Positions 52,846 to 61,038 of a stretch of DNA of 64,000 nucleotides are shown here, one piece after another. Each line of letters opens with the position of its first letter. Positions within the stretch are counted from its first letter, which is position 1. This DNA comes from Pseudolysinimonas_A sp044239695 (GTDB lineage Bacteria > Actinomycetota > Actinomycetes > Actinomycetales > Microbacteriaceae): positions 1 through 64,000 of the forward strand of contig NZ_JBIIAW010000001.1 of the NCBI RefSeq assembly GCF_044239695.1, in the 5' to 3' direction. The notes under the pieces were generated by a model. That model searched no databases, was not told the origin of the DNA, and saw nothing but the letters and a program-made list of their open reading frames with translations. Made by a program: the position numbers and the translations under genes.

Positions 52846-53451
52846 CTACATGTTCCCGAACCGCGGCGGTTTCGCGTTCCGGTAGCTGAGCAGCACGCTG
52901 CCGTTGGCGAACCCGCGTGGCGGCGCGACGGCGTCGAATGCGGCGGGCACGACACCATCCCGGAACACCCGCCGGCCCGATCCGAGCACGACCGGGTAGA
53001 TCCAGAGGTCGAGGACGTCGACGAGGCCGTGCGCCAACAGCGTCGTCAGCAGCTCCCCGCTGCCCCACACCCGGATCTCACCGAAGTTCTGCTTCAGGGC
53101 GGCGACCTCGCGCGGCACGTCGCGCACGACCGTCGTCCCCCGCCACGCCGTCTCGTCGGGGAGGGTGTGGGAGGCGACGAACTTCGGGATGCCGTTGAAG
53201 TGCGCCCCGACCGGGTCGCCTTCGGCGGCGTTCGGCCAGTGCCGCACCCAGATGTCGTAGGTCGTGCGGCCGAGGAGGAGCGCATCCGCCCCCAGGATCT
53301 GCTCGAGGATCACGCCGCCGGATTCCGCTTCCGCGTACGGGGCCTGCCAGCCGCCGAACGGGAAGCCGCCCGACGGGTCCTCGGTCAGCTGGCCGGGAGC
53401 CTGCATGACGCCGTCGAGCGTCGAGAACATGGTGACCGCGAGGCGTCCCAC
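52846..53451 (-). CDS. Dihydrofolate reductase family (RibD C-terminal-like) protein
   Basis: A 201-residue YwjB/RibD_C-type reductase: MFSTLDGVMQAPGQ, ADALLLGRTTYDIWVRHW, EIRVWGSGELLTTLLAHGLVDVLDLWIYPVVLGSGRRVF. The NADPH-binding GSGEL segment is clear. The substrate is unknown; it is not a typical folate enzyme. GGAG precedes the GTG. Its TAG stop doubles as the start of the MFS -10 box. Confidence 0.85.
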   Translation of the reverse strand: MGRLAVTMFSTLDGVMQAPGQLTEDPSGGFPFGGWQAPYAEAESGGVILEQILGADALLLGRTTYDIWVRHWPNAAEGDPVGAHFNGIPKFVASHTLPDETAWRGTTVVRDVPREVAALKQNFGEIRVWGSGELLTTLLAHGLVDVLDLWIYPVVLGSGRRVFRDGVVPAAFDAVAPPRGFANGSVLLSYRNAKPPRFGNM

Positions 53452-53462
53452 GGGTGCTTCTC

Positions 53463-53918
53463 CTAGCGCCCGCCGGGTGGGCCTGCGGCGAGCAGGGCCA
53501 CGAAGATCGCGACGAGCAGCACGGCGAAGACCGCCACGAGCACGGCCGGCCGTCGCACGAACCAGCGTGCGATCGCGTCGAGCGGAGTGCGATCGGGGTG
53601 AGCCGCATCCGCGTCGGTACGCCACGCGCCGTCGAGCTTGCCGCGACGGTCGAGGACGACATCCATCGGGATGGTCGCGTAGGGCACGATCGCGCTCGCC
53701 ACCGCGAGCACCACGAGCCCCGGGCTCCACCGCCGGTCGATCCCGACGAGCAGGGCGACCCCCGCGTAGGCGAGGAAGACGAACCCGTGGATGCCGCCGC
53801 CGATCGTCACGCCGAGCGCCCAGCCGGTGGTGGCGCGCAGCACGAGCCCGGCGATGAGGAGCGTCCAGGTGATCGCCTCGGCGACGGCGACGAGGCGGAA
53901 GAGCAGCTTCGGGGTCAT
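53463..53918 (-). CDS. DUF3817 family membrane protein
   Basis: A 151-residue protein with four helices and the DUF3817 hallmark FRLVAVAEAITWTLLIAGL and GGGIHGFVFLAYAGVAL. An extra C-terminal helix (VLVAVFAVLLVAIFVALLA) follows a basic loop. The ATG overlaps the purQ stop (ATGA), so it is read with purQ. Function unknown. Confidence 0.8.
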   Translation of the reverse strand: MTPKLLFRLVAVAEAITWTLLIAGLVLRATTGWALGVTIGGGIHGFVFLAYAGVALLVGIDRRWSPGLVVLAVASAIVPYATIPMDVVLDRRGKLDGAWRTDADAAHPDRTPLDAIARWFVRRPAVLVAVFAVLLVAIFVALLAAGPPGGR

Positions 53919-54613
53919 GCGCGGGCGAGGGCGTGCTGGAGGACGCTCGTGAAGAAGGTGAGACCGTCGACCCCGGAGCGCATCGCGACGTCGGTGTCGG
54001 GGCCGAAGCCCGGCTCGACGGCGTGCTCGGGGTGGGGCATGAGCCCGACGACGTTGCCGCGCTCGTTCGTCAGCCCCGCGATGTCGTTGAGCGAGCCGTT
54101 CGGGTTGAGTCCGGTGTACCGGAAGGCGACCAGGCCGTCGCCCTCGAGCCGCGCGAGCGTCTCGGCGTCGGCGATGAATCCGCCCTCGCCATTCTTCAGC
54201 GGGACCGTGATCTCTTGACCCTGCTGGAACCCGTTCGTCCACGCGGTCTCGGCGTTCTCGACCCGGAGGCCCTGATCACGGCAGACGAAGTCGCCGTGGT
54301 CGTTGCGGATGAGCCCGCCCGGCAGGAGGTGGGCCTCGACGAGAACCTGGAATCCGTTGCAGATACCGAGCACGGGCATGCCGGAGTTCGCCGCCTCGAC
54401 GACCTCGCGCATGATCGGGCTGCGGGCGGCGATGGCCCCGCAGCGCAGGTAGTCGCCGTACGAGAAGCCGCCCGGGAGCACGATCGCGTCGACGCCCTGG
54501 AGGTCGTGGTCGCCGTGCCACAGGGCGACCGGCTCGGCACCGGCGATGCGCGCCGCGCGCTGGGCGTCGCGGTCGTCGAGCGAACCGGGGAAGGTGACGA
54601 CGCCGATCTTCAC
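53915..54613 (-). CDS. purQ: Phosphoribosylformylglycinamidine synthase subunit I
   Basis: A 232-residue class-I glutamine amidotransferase that supplies ammonia to PurL. Seen: MKIGVVTFPGSLDDRDAQR, the nucleophile Cys in MPVLGICNGFQVL, and the His/Glu pair in GLMPHPEHAVEPG. The GTG start directly abuts the purS stop, giving tight purS-purQ coupling. Confidence 0.96.
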   Translation of the reverse strand: MKIGVVTFPGSLDDRDAQRAARIAGAEPVALWHGDHDLQGVDAIVLPGGFSYGDYLRCGAIAARSPIMREVVEAANSGMPVLGICNGFQVLVEAHLLPGGLIRNDHGDFVCRDQGLRVENAETAWTNGFQQGQEITVPLKNGEGGFIADAETLARLEGDGLVAFRYTGLNPNGSLNDIAGLTNERGNVVGLMPHPEHAVEPGFGPDTDVAMRSGVDGLTFFTSVLQHALARA

Positions 54614-54859
54614 TCAGGCCACCGTGACCTTGACGACGTCTTCGATGACGGAGTTGCTGAGCATCTCGTCGGCGAGCTTCTGCGCGTGGGCGAGCACGGC
54701 ATCCGTCACCTCGCCGTCGACCGTGAGCTCGAAGCGCTTGCCGATGCGCACGTCGCTGAACGGGTGGCCGCCTTCGCGGCGCAGGGCTCCGGCGACGGCC
54801 TTGCCCGCCGGGTCGAGAAGCTCCGCCTTGGGCATGACCTCGACGACGATCGTGGGCAA
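54614..54859 (-). CDS. purS: Phosphoribosylformylglycinamidine synthase subunit PurS
   Basis: An 81-residue ferredoxin-like protein, LPTIVVEVMPKAELLDPAGKAVAGALRREG, that bridges PurL and PurQ. The start is a TTG with GAGGAG 6 bases upstream, which yields the usual PTIVVEVMPK N terminus; longer TTG starts up to 54877 lack a ribosome site. It abuts purQ. Confidence 0.93.
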   Translation of the reverse strand: MPTIVVEVMPKAELLDPAGKAVAGALRREGGHPFSDVRIGKRFELTVDGEVTDAVLAHAQKLADEMLSNSVIEDVVKVTVA

Positions 54860-54895
54860 CGGAACTCCTCGCAACAAGACGGGTGGGATGCGGGT

Positions 54896-55456
54896 TCAGC
54901 TTACGCGCAGCACCTCGTCGGCACGGGCGGCGGTCACGGCGACGAGTTCGGCGTTCGGGTCGTCGGAGCGTGCGACCCACGTCTCCGCCTCGGCGCGCGA
55001 CTTGCCGAAGGCGATGTGCCGGGCGATCAGCCGCTCGCGCCGCACGGCGTCGTCGGGGGCGAGGAACACCACCCGGTCGAGCAGCGGTCGCACGCGTTCC
55101 CAGCCGTCGCGGTCGTGCAGCAGGTAGTTGCCCTCGACGAGAACGACCTGGATGTCGGCGCCGATCACGACCGCGCCGGGCACGGGTTCCTCGATCGCGC
55201 GGTCGAACCCGGGTGCGCGCACGACGCCCGGTCGCCGCAGGGCCTCCAGCGTCGCGACGAATCCGTCGACGTCGAACGTGTCGGGAGCGCCCATGCGGTC
55301 GCGGCGCCCGAGTCGCACCAGCTCGGCCTGCGGCAGGTGGAAGCCGTCCATCGGCAAGATCGCGGCGGTGGGCCCGAGGCGACTCCGTTCGGCGTCGGCG
55401 TACGTGCTCTTCCCCGCGCCCGGGGCGCCGGTGATGCCGAGAAGGGTGCGGGTCAC
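54896..55456 (-). CDS. P-loop nucleoside/nucleotide kinase family protein
   Basis: A 186-residue PRK/uridine-kinase-like enzyme: Walker A GITGAPGAGKST, AAILPMDGFHLPQAEL, FDRAIEEPVPGAVV and VVLVEGNYLLHDRDGWERVRPLLD. The substrate could be a nucleoside, pantothenate or a sugar; context does not settle it. The GTG start overlaps the SGNH gene stop by four bases. Confidence 0.82.
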   Translation of the reverse strand: MTRTLLGITGAPGAGKSTYADAERSRLGPTAAILPMDGFHLPQAELVRLGRRDRMGAPDTFDVDGFVATLEALRRPGVVRAPGFDRAIEEPVPGAVVIGADIQVVLVEGNYLLHDRDGWERVRPLLDRVVFLAPDDAVRRERLIARHIAFGKSRAEAETWVARSDDPNAELVAVTAARADEVLRVS

Positions 55457-56115
55457 GCCTGGAGGGCGGCGGCGATGCCGGCGGCCATCGCCGTGTATCC
55501 GGCGCGATCGGGATGGAAGCGGTCGGACGAGACGGAGACCCCGTCGAAGCCGGGGGCGAAGTCGACCTCGTGCTCGTCGGCGACGCGGGCGGCGATTCTC
55601 GTGAGGCCGGCCGCGTGGGCGCCGAGCGCCGTACGAAGCGGCCGGGGAAGAACCTCGAAGGCTTCGAACGCGGGCGGGGCGACGACGACGACCCGTCCCC
55701 TCGGGCTCGCCGCGACCAGCCGATCGATGAGCAGGCCGAGATCACGCGCGAAGGCCCGGCCGGAGCGGAGCTTCATCGCGTCGTTCCAGCCGACGACGAC
55801 GACGGCGACGTCGGCCGGACCGCCCGCGGCGTCGTCGATGTGGTCGCGCAGCACGTCGGCGGCGGTGGCGCCGTTGCGTCCCACCGCCCGCCACCGCGCG
55901 CCGAGCAGCTTCCCGAGGCGTCCGGGCAGGGCGTCATCAAGACTGTCCGCTCCGGTGCCGACCGCGGTCGAGTCGCCGACGACCACGAGACGCAGCTTGC
56001 CCTTGCCGCCCGTGCGGTCGCCGTCGGGTGCCGCGAGCAGCGGGGTCGTGCGGCGCAGACGCGACGCCTGCGCGAGGATCACCGGGGCGAACAGGAGGGC
56101 GCGGGCGCGGCTCAC
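55453..56115 (-). CDS. SGNH/GDSL-family esterase or lipase
   Basis: A 220-residue hydrolase: block I VVVGDSTAVGTGADSLDD (nucleophile Ser), the Gly/Asn blocks VGRNGATAAD and VVVGWNDAMKL, and the Asp/His block SDRFHPDRAGY. A hydrophobic stretch at the N terminus could be a membrane anchor or uncleaved signal. GTG start overlaps the serine hydrolase stop (GTGA). The substrate is unknown. Confidence 0.87.
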   Translation of the reverse strand: MSRARALLFAPVILAQASRLRRTTPLLAAPDGDRTGGKGKLRLVVVGDSTAVGTGADSLDDALPGRLGKLLGARWRAVGRNGATAADVLRDHIDDAAGGPADVAVVVVGWNDAMKLRSGRAFARDLGLLIDRLVAASPRGRVVVVAPPAFEAFEVLPRPLRTALGAHAAGLTRIAARVADEHEVDFAPGFDGVSVSSDRFHPDRAGYTAMAAGIAAALQA

Positions 56116-57230
56116 GGAGCGACCTCCTCGGTCGGCGCGGGGGTCGCGGCTTCGGCCGGATCCCAGATCTCCCAGAGCGCGGCATCGAGCCCGAAGCGGT
56201 CGGCGGCGTGTCCGTTGCACATCACGGCGATCGTCGTCTCGCGGTCGGCGGAGATCGTGAAGGTCGAGGTGTACCCGCCGAATCGGCCGTTGTGGTTGAG
56301 GTCGCCGTCGACCTCGATGTCCATCCCGGCGGCGTAGAACTCGCCCGTGCCCTCGTCGGCGGCGCCGACCGCGAAATCGTCCTGGATGACGTCGCCGTCG
56401 CGGTACTGGTCGCCCCACCGCACGAGTTCCGCCGGCGTCGTGAAGATGCCGATCGCGCCGTAGGCGGTCCATCCGGGCGGCTGGAAGTTCTCGGCGTCGT
56501 CGTAGGAGAGCGCGACGTCGGGCGCGACGAGACTCGGCGCGAGCACCATGTCGAGTCCGAGCGGGGTGAAGATGCGCTCGTCGAGGAACTGCGGCAGCGG
56601 CATCCCGCTCACTCTCGCCACGACCTCGGCGAGCAGCACGTAGTTGGAGTTCGAGTACTCGTACCCGCTTCCGGCCGAGAGACGCGGTAGGCGCCGGATC
56701 GCCTGGAGGATCGTGCCGTGATCGGCGGGGTCGCTGAACCCGATCCCGTCGTCGTCGAGCACCGTCCAGTAGTCGGGAACGCGGGCCGTGTGATGCATGA
56801 GCGCGTCGAGGGTGACGGTGGTGCCCCACCGCGGCAGTCCGTCGACGTACGTCGAGACAGGGTCGCTCAGCGAGAGTGCGCCGTCGCGCTGGAGCATCAG
56901 GATCGCCGTCGCGGTGAACTGCTTCGACACCGACGCCATGTCGAACCGGGTGGCGGTCGTCACCGGCGTTCCCGCGGTCAGGTCGGCCAGACCCGTCGCC
57001 CCCGCCCACACCACGTCACCGCGGATGCCGACCGCCCCCGAGCATCCCGGGCGATCGTCGGCGATCAGCCGGGTGAGGGCGGCGTCGCTCTCCAGGGTGC
57101 GCTTGTCGATCGTCGTCGTCGAGTGGGCGCGCGGGCCGATCCCGAGCTGGGGCGGCGTCGCCGCGCAGCCGACGAGCACCAAAGCGGATGCCGCGATCAC
57201 CGCTCCCGAGACCAGCCGCGACGAGTGCAC
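56112..57230 (-). CDS. Serine hydrolase of the beta-lactamase/class C family (lipoprotein)
   Basis: A 372-residue exported protein with a signal peptide ending in the lipobox ALVLVGC and the penicillin-binding-like SxxK in MASVSKQFTA. The YxN motif is in EYSNSNYVLL. It probably acts on peptidoglycan peptides or esters at the cell surface. TAGCGT ends 6 bases before the GTG. It is divergent from the phosphonate operon. Confidence 0.88.
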   Translation of the reverse strand: MHSSRLVSGAVIAASALVLVGCAATPPQLGIGPRAHSTTTIDKRTLESDAALTRLIADDRPGCSGAVGIRGDVVWAGATGLADLTAGTPVTTATRFDMASVSKQFTATAILMLQRDGALSLSDPVSTYVDGLPRWGTTVTLDALMHHTARVPDYWTVLDDDGIGFSDPADHGTILQAIRRLPRLSAGSGYEYSNSNYVLLAEVVARVSGMPLPQFLDERIFTPLGLDMVLAPSLVAPDVALSYDDAENFQPPGWTAYGAIGIFTTPAELVRWGDQYRDGDVIQDDFAVGAADEGTGEFYAAGMDIEVDGDLNHNGRFGGYTSTFTISADRETTIAVMCNGHAADRFGLDAALWEIWDPAEAATPAPTEEVAP

Positions 57231-57294
57231 CGCACCACGCTACCCGCGCATCGCCGAACGCGCAGGAGCCGAGTTCTCCTCCGAGCCCGCCCCT

Positions 57295-57327
57295 GTTGCC
57301 CTCGCGTTCACGCAACGCTCGTAACTT
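57295..57327 (+). promoter_or_regulatory. Possible PHO box upstream of the phosphonate operon
   Basis: Three adjacent 11-base units begin GTTGCCC, GTTCACG and GCTCGTA. Compared with the actinobacterial PhoP unit GTTCACC they match at 5, 6 and 3 of 7 positions. The spacing is as expected for a PhoP-type direct repeat. Phosphate control of phosphonate uptake would make sense. The rest of 57231-57383 holds no gene. Confidence 0.35.
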
Positions 57328-57349
57328 CGGCGCGTCCCGCACCACTAAA

Positions 57350-57367
57350 GCCGGACCGTCGTCCGGC
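57350..57367. other. Hairpin in the phosphonate-operon leader
   Basis: GCCGGAC (57350-57356), a CGTC loop and GTCCGGC (57361-57367) form a 7-base-pair stem. It ends a few bases before the AAAGG ribosome site of the binding-protein gene. It may protect the message or modulate translation. Confidence 0.4.
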
Positions 57368-57383
57368 CGTCGAAAGGTTGTTC

Positions 57384-58307
57384 ATGAAGCTCTCCACCCG
57401 CCTCGCGAGCGTCGGCGCCACCGCCGTCCTGCTCGCCGGTCTCGCCGCCTGCTCGGCCACCCCGGCCGACACCGCCGACGAGGGCACGTTCGCCTCGGGC
57501 GACTCCAACGTGCTGGTGTTCGCCACCCTCCCCGACCACGAGGGCGCCGACCAGGACGCCCAGCCGATCGCCGACTGGATCGCCGAGTTCACCGGCAAGG
57601 AGGTCGAGTTCTTCCCGGCCACCGACTACACCGCGGTCGTGCAGGGTCTCGCCTCGGGTCAGATCGACATCGCGCAGATCTCCGCGTTCACGTACTACCA
57701 GTCGCAGGCCGCCGGTGCGGACATCGAGCCCATCGGTGCGCAGATCACCAAGGAGGGCGCCGAGCCCGGGTACTACTCCGTCGCGATCGCCAACCCGGCG
57801 TGGGACGGCTCGACGATCGAGGACTTCGCCGACGAGCCCGTCTGCTTCGTGAACCCCACGTCGACCTCGGGTCGCGCCATCCCGGCGTCGCAGCTCAAGG
57901 CCGCCGGCGTGACGGTCGCCGAGGAGAACGTGCTCGCCCCGGAGGGCGGCTCGCACGACCTCAACGCGGCGAAGGTCGCCGAGGGCACCGAGTGCCAGGT
58001 CGGCTTCGCGCAGGACATCGACGCCGACCCGCTGATCGACTCGGGTGCCCTCGTCGAGGTGGACCGCTACCTCGTCCCGGCCGCGCCGATCGTCATGCAG
58101 GCCGGCCTCCCGCAGGAGCTCAAGGACCTGCTGATCGCCGAGATCGCCGACAGCACCCAGTCGTCGCTCACCGACGCGGGCATCGAGCTGAACGAGTTCC
58201 TCACCGACGGCTGGTTCGGCTTCGGCCGGGTCGACGACGCGTACTACGACTCGATCCGCACCGTCTGCGAGGAGATCGCGGACGAGGTCGAGGCCTGCCA
58301 GGCCTGA
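57384..58307 (+). CDS. phnD: Phosphonate ABC transporter substrate-binding lipoprotein (PhnD-like)
   Basis: A 307-residue binding protein with a signal peptide ending in LLAGLAACS. The mature part, FATLPDHEGADQDAQPIADWIAEFTGKEVEFFPATDYTAVVQGLASGQIDIAQISAFTYYQ, is typical of PhnD/phosphate-phosphonate binding proteins, and VNPTSTSGRAIPASQLK is the phosphonate-contacting loop region. It is first in a six-gene operon with matching ATPase, permease and catabolic enzymes. Confidence 0.9.
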   Translation: MKLSTRLASVGATAVLLAGLAACSATPADTADEGTFASGDSNVLVFATLPDHEGADQDAQPIADWIAEFTGKEVEFFPATDYTAVVQGLASGQIDIAQISAFTYYQSQAAGADIEPIGAQITKEGAEPGYYSVAIANPAWDGSTIEDFADEPVCFVNPTSTSGRAIPASQLKAAGVTVAEENVLAPEGGSHDLNAAKVAEGTECQVGFAQDIDADPLIDSGALVEVDRYLVPAAPIVMQAGLPQELKDLLIAEIADSTQSSLTDAGIELNEFLTDGWFGFGRVDDAYYDSIRTVCEEIADEVEACQA

Positions 58308-58337
58308 TCGAGCCCGTCGACTGAAGGACAACGACTC

Positions 58338-59231
58338 ATGACGAACAGCGACACCCCCGCAGTCCGGATCACGGACCTCGACAAGACCTACCCGGGCGCG
58401 AAGTCCCCGGCACTGTCGGGGGTGTCGCTGGACGTCCAGCGCGGCGAGATCGTCGTCCTCCTCGGGCTCTCCGGTTCGGGCAAATCGACCCTCCTGCGCC
58501 ACATCAACGGCCTCGAGACCCCGACCGCCGGTCGGGTCGAAACCCTCGGCCAGGATGTCGCGCAGCTCCGCGGGGCGGCGCTGCGCGGCCTCCGCGGACA
58601 CATCGGCTTCATCTTCCAGCAGTTCGAGATCGTGGGGCCGCTCACGGTGCTCGAGAACGTGCTCACCGGCGCTCTCTCGACGCTCGCCGGCCCCCGAGTC
58701 GGCATCTGGACCTATCCCAAGGCACTGCGCCACAAAGCGCTCGAGCACCTCGAGCGCGTCGGCATCCTCGAGCGCGCCTATCAGCGCGCCGACACCCTCT
58801 CCGGCGGCCAGCAGCAGCGCGTCGCGATCGCGCGCGCGCTCATGCAGGACCCCGAGATCCTGCTCGCCGACGAGCCCGTCGCCTCGCTCGACCCGGAGTC
58901 GAGCTCCCAGGTGATGGCACTCATCCGCGAGATCGCGGCGGAGCGTTCGCTCACCGTGGTCTGCTCCCTTCACCAGGTCGAGCTGGCTCTCGGCTGGGGA
59001 GACCGGGTCGTCGGGCTGCGGGCCGGCGAGGTCGTTCTCGACACCTCGACCGACAACCTCTCCAAGGACAAGGTCATGGAGGTCTACGGTCGGGTGGCCA
59101 CGACGACCGGGGAACTCGCGGCGATCGAGCAGGAACTCTCCGAGGTCCGCGACGCGCTCCTCAGCGAAGAGCTCCGCAACGGCAGCGCTCGGCCGGTGGA
59201 CACCGACGCCGCCGAGGGCGAGCGACGATGA
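58338..59231 (+). CDS. phnC: Phosphonate ABC transporter ATP-binding protein (PhnC-like)
   Basis: A 297-residue ATPase: Walker A GLSGSGKSTLLRHING, signature LSGGQQQRVAIARAL, Walker B ILLADEPVASLDPESS, and the H-loop His in SLHQVEL. The C-terminal extension of about 40 residues is acidic. It overlaps the permease start by four bases. Confidence 0.92.
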   Translation: MTNSDTPAVRITDLDKTYPGAKSPALSGVSLDVQRGEIVVLLGLSGSGKSTLLRHINGLETPTAGRVETLGQDVAQLRGAALRGLRGHIGFIFQQFEIVGPLTVLENVLTGALSTLAGPRVGIWTYPKALRHKALEHLERVGILERAYQRADTLSGGQQQRVAIARALMQDPEILLADEPVASLDPESSSQVMALIREIAAERSLTVVCSLHQVELALGWGDRVVGLRAGEVVLDTSTDNLSKDKVMEVYGRVATTTGELAAIEQELSEVRDALLSEELRNGSARPVDTDAAEGERR

Positions 59232-61033
59232 CGCTGACCGCTCCGCCTCCCTCCGTCGCCGAGCGCATCGCCGCGGTTCCGCGCCCGCGGCCGCGCGCGT
59301 CGACGATCGTCAGCTACGTGACGATCGCCGCGATCGCGGTGCTCGGCGTCTGGTCGTTCATCGGACTCGACTACAGCCCCAAGAGCCTGGAGACGACCGC
59401 GAGCAACCTCGCCCGGTTCATCGGGTTGGCGACACCCCTGGAGTGGCCCGGCTGGGAGGTCAGCGGCGTCCGCGGCCCGGCCGGCACGACCTTCACGACC
59501 GAGTGGGTCGGCTTCGAGCCGATCTGGCACATGGTCGACATCATCGTCATCACCCTCGCGCTCACGATCGCCGGTACCGCCCTCGCCGCGGTGCTGTCGA
59601 TCCCGGTGGCTTACGGCGCGGCACGCAACACCACGCCGCATCCGATCGTTCTCGCCGTCTGCCGGGGACTGGGCGTCGTGGCGCGCGCGATCCCGGATGC
59701 GGCGATCGCCGTCTTCCTGATCTTCCTGTGGTTCGGCGCGGGCATCCTGCCCGCCATCGTCGCGGTCGGTCTGCACTCGGTCGGGATGATCTCCAAGATG
59801 TTCGCCGACGCGATCGAGCAGATCGACGAGGGTCCGCGCACCGCCATCCGCTCCACCGGCGGGACGCGGGGACAGCAGTTCTGGTCGGGAGCGTTCCCGC
59901 AGGTGCTCCCCGCGTGGATCGCGATCGTGCTCCACCGCGCCGACATCAACCTGCGCGGCACCGTCATCCTCGGCTACGTCGGGGTGGCGGGCATCGGCGC
60001 CGAGTTGAGCGGCGCCCTGCACGCCGGACCGGCCGGGATGCGTCGGGTGATCCCGATCGTGCTCATCATCATCGCGCTCTGCGTCGTGTTCGAGATCGTC
60101 TCGTCGACCCTGCGGTCGAAGTTGCTCGGCGTGCGGCCCACCGGCACGGGGATCGGCGACCGGGTCGTGCGCAGGGTGATGCGCTCCACCGAGAAGACGA
60201 CGCCCGCCGCGCTCGCGAGTGCTGATCGCGTGGATGCCGCGCTGCGCCGTCCGTGGGATCGCAGTCGCGTCAGCAACCTGGTCTGGATCTGGGTCGGCAT
60301 CGGGGTCGTGATCGCGTCCTTCGCCTATCTGCAACCCGACCTGACCCGACTGGTCTCCGACTGGCGCTTCGACCAGGTGCAGAACGCCGACCTCGACCGT
60401 GCCGTGTGGCCGCCGACCTTCGGGGACCGCACGTGGGACTCGGTATTCGCCGCCGTGATGGTCACGGTTCAGGTCGCGTTCGCCGCGACCCTCATGGGAG
60501 CCGTCATCTCGCTCGTGATCGGCCCGCTCTCGGCCCGGAACGTCGCGCCGAACAGCGCCGTGCGCAACTTCTTCCGGGGGCTCGCCCTCGTCATCCGCGC
60601 CATCCCCGACCTGGTCGTCGCGATCCTGTTCATCATCGCGACGGGGTTCGGCCCCCAGGCTGCGGCGCTCGCCCTCGGAATCGGCGGGGTCGGGCTTCTC
60701 GCCAAACTCATCGGCGACTCGATGGAGGAGGTGCCGAACGGGCCCGAGCGCGCGCTCGCCGCGACCGGAGGAAGCCGCCCGCAGGTGTTCTTCGCCTCGA
60801 CGGTGCCGATGTCGGTGCCCTCGACGGTCGGTCACCTCATGTACCTCCTGGAGCAGAACATCCGCGCGGCGACGGTGCTCGGCATCGTCGGCGGCGGGGG
60901 AATCGGCTTCCTGTTGCTCAACGCCCTCAACGGCCGTCACTTCGATCAGGTCATCGCGTTCCTGCTCGTGATCATCGTCATGGTCGTCGTCGTGGAGACC
61001 GCGGGCATCCTGATCAGACGCGCGCTGAGGTAG
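59228..61033 (+). CDS. phnE: Fused phosphonate ABC permease (two PhnE units in one chain)
   Basis: A 601-residue protein in which two full PhnE-type permeases are joined. The first EAA-type loop reads DEGPRTAIRSTGGTRGQQFW, the second NGPERALAATGGSRPQVFF. Each half carries about five or six helices and an IPDxxxA segment (RAIPDAAIAVFLIFLW; RAIPDLVVAILFIIA). A single chain therefore replaces the usual homodimer or PhnE1-PhnE2 pair. Fusions of this kind occur in other actinobacteria. Confidence 0.88.
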   Translation: MTLTAPPPSVAERIAAVPRPRPRASTIVSYVTIAAIAVLGVWSFIGLDYSPKSLETTASNLARFIGLATPLEWPGWEVSGVRGPAGTTFTTEWVGFEPIWHMVDIIVITLALTIAGTALAAVLSIPVAYGAARNTTPHPIVLAVCRGLGVVARAIPDAAIAVFLIFLWFGAGILPAIVAVGLHSVGMISKMFADAIEQIDEGPRTAIRSTGGTRGQQFWSGAFPQVLPAWIAIVLHRADINLRGTVILGYVGVAGIGAELSGALHAGPAGMRRVIPIVLIIIALCVVFEIVSSTLRSKLLGVRPTGTGIGDRVVRRVMRSTEKTTPAALASADRVDAALRRPWDRSRVSNLVWIWVGIGVVIASFAYLQPDLTRLVSDWRFDQVQNADLDRAVWPPTFGDRTWDSVFAAVMVTVQVAFAATLMGAVISLVIGPLSARNVAPNSAVRNFFRGLALVIRAIPDLVVAILFIIATGFGPQAAALALGIGGVGLLAKLIGDSMEEVPNGPERALAATGGSRPQVFFASTVPMSVPSTVGHLMYLLEQNIRAATVLGIVGGGGIGFLLLNALNGRHFDQVIAFLLVIIVMVVVVETAGILIRRALR

Positions 61034-61038
61034 GCCGG

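Noticed and set aside
57351..57366. Hairpin before the phosphonate binding-protein gene as a transcription terminator
   Set aside because: It has no U-tract and lies directly before the start codon of the first gene of the operon, so termination there is unlikely.
59084..60940. Minus-strand 600-codon frame opposite the phosphonate permease
   Set aside because: Highly charged, Asp/Arg/His-rich, no hydrophobic core; typical antisense frame.
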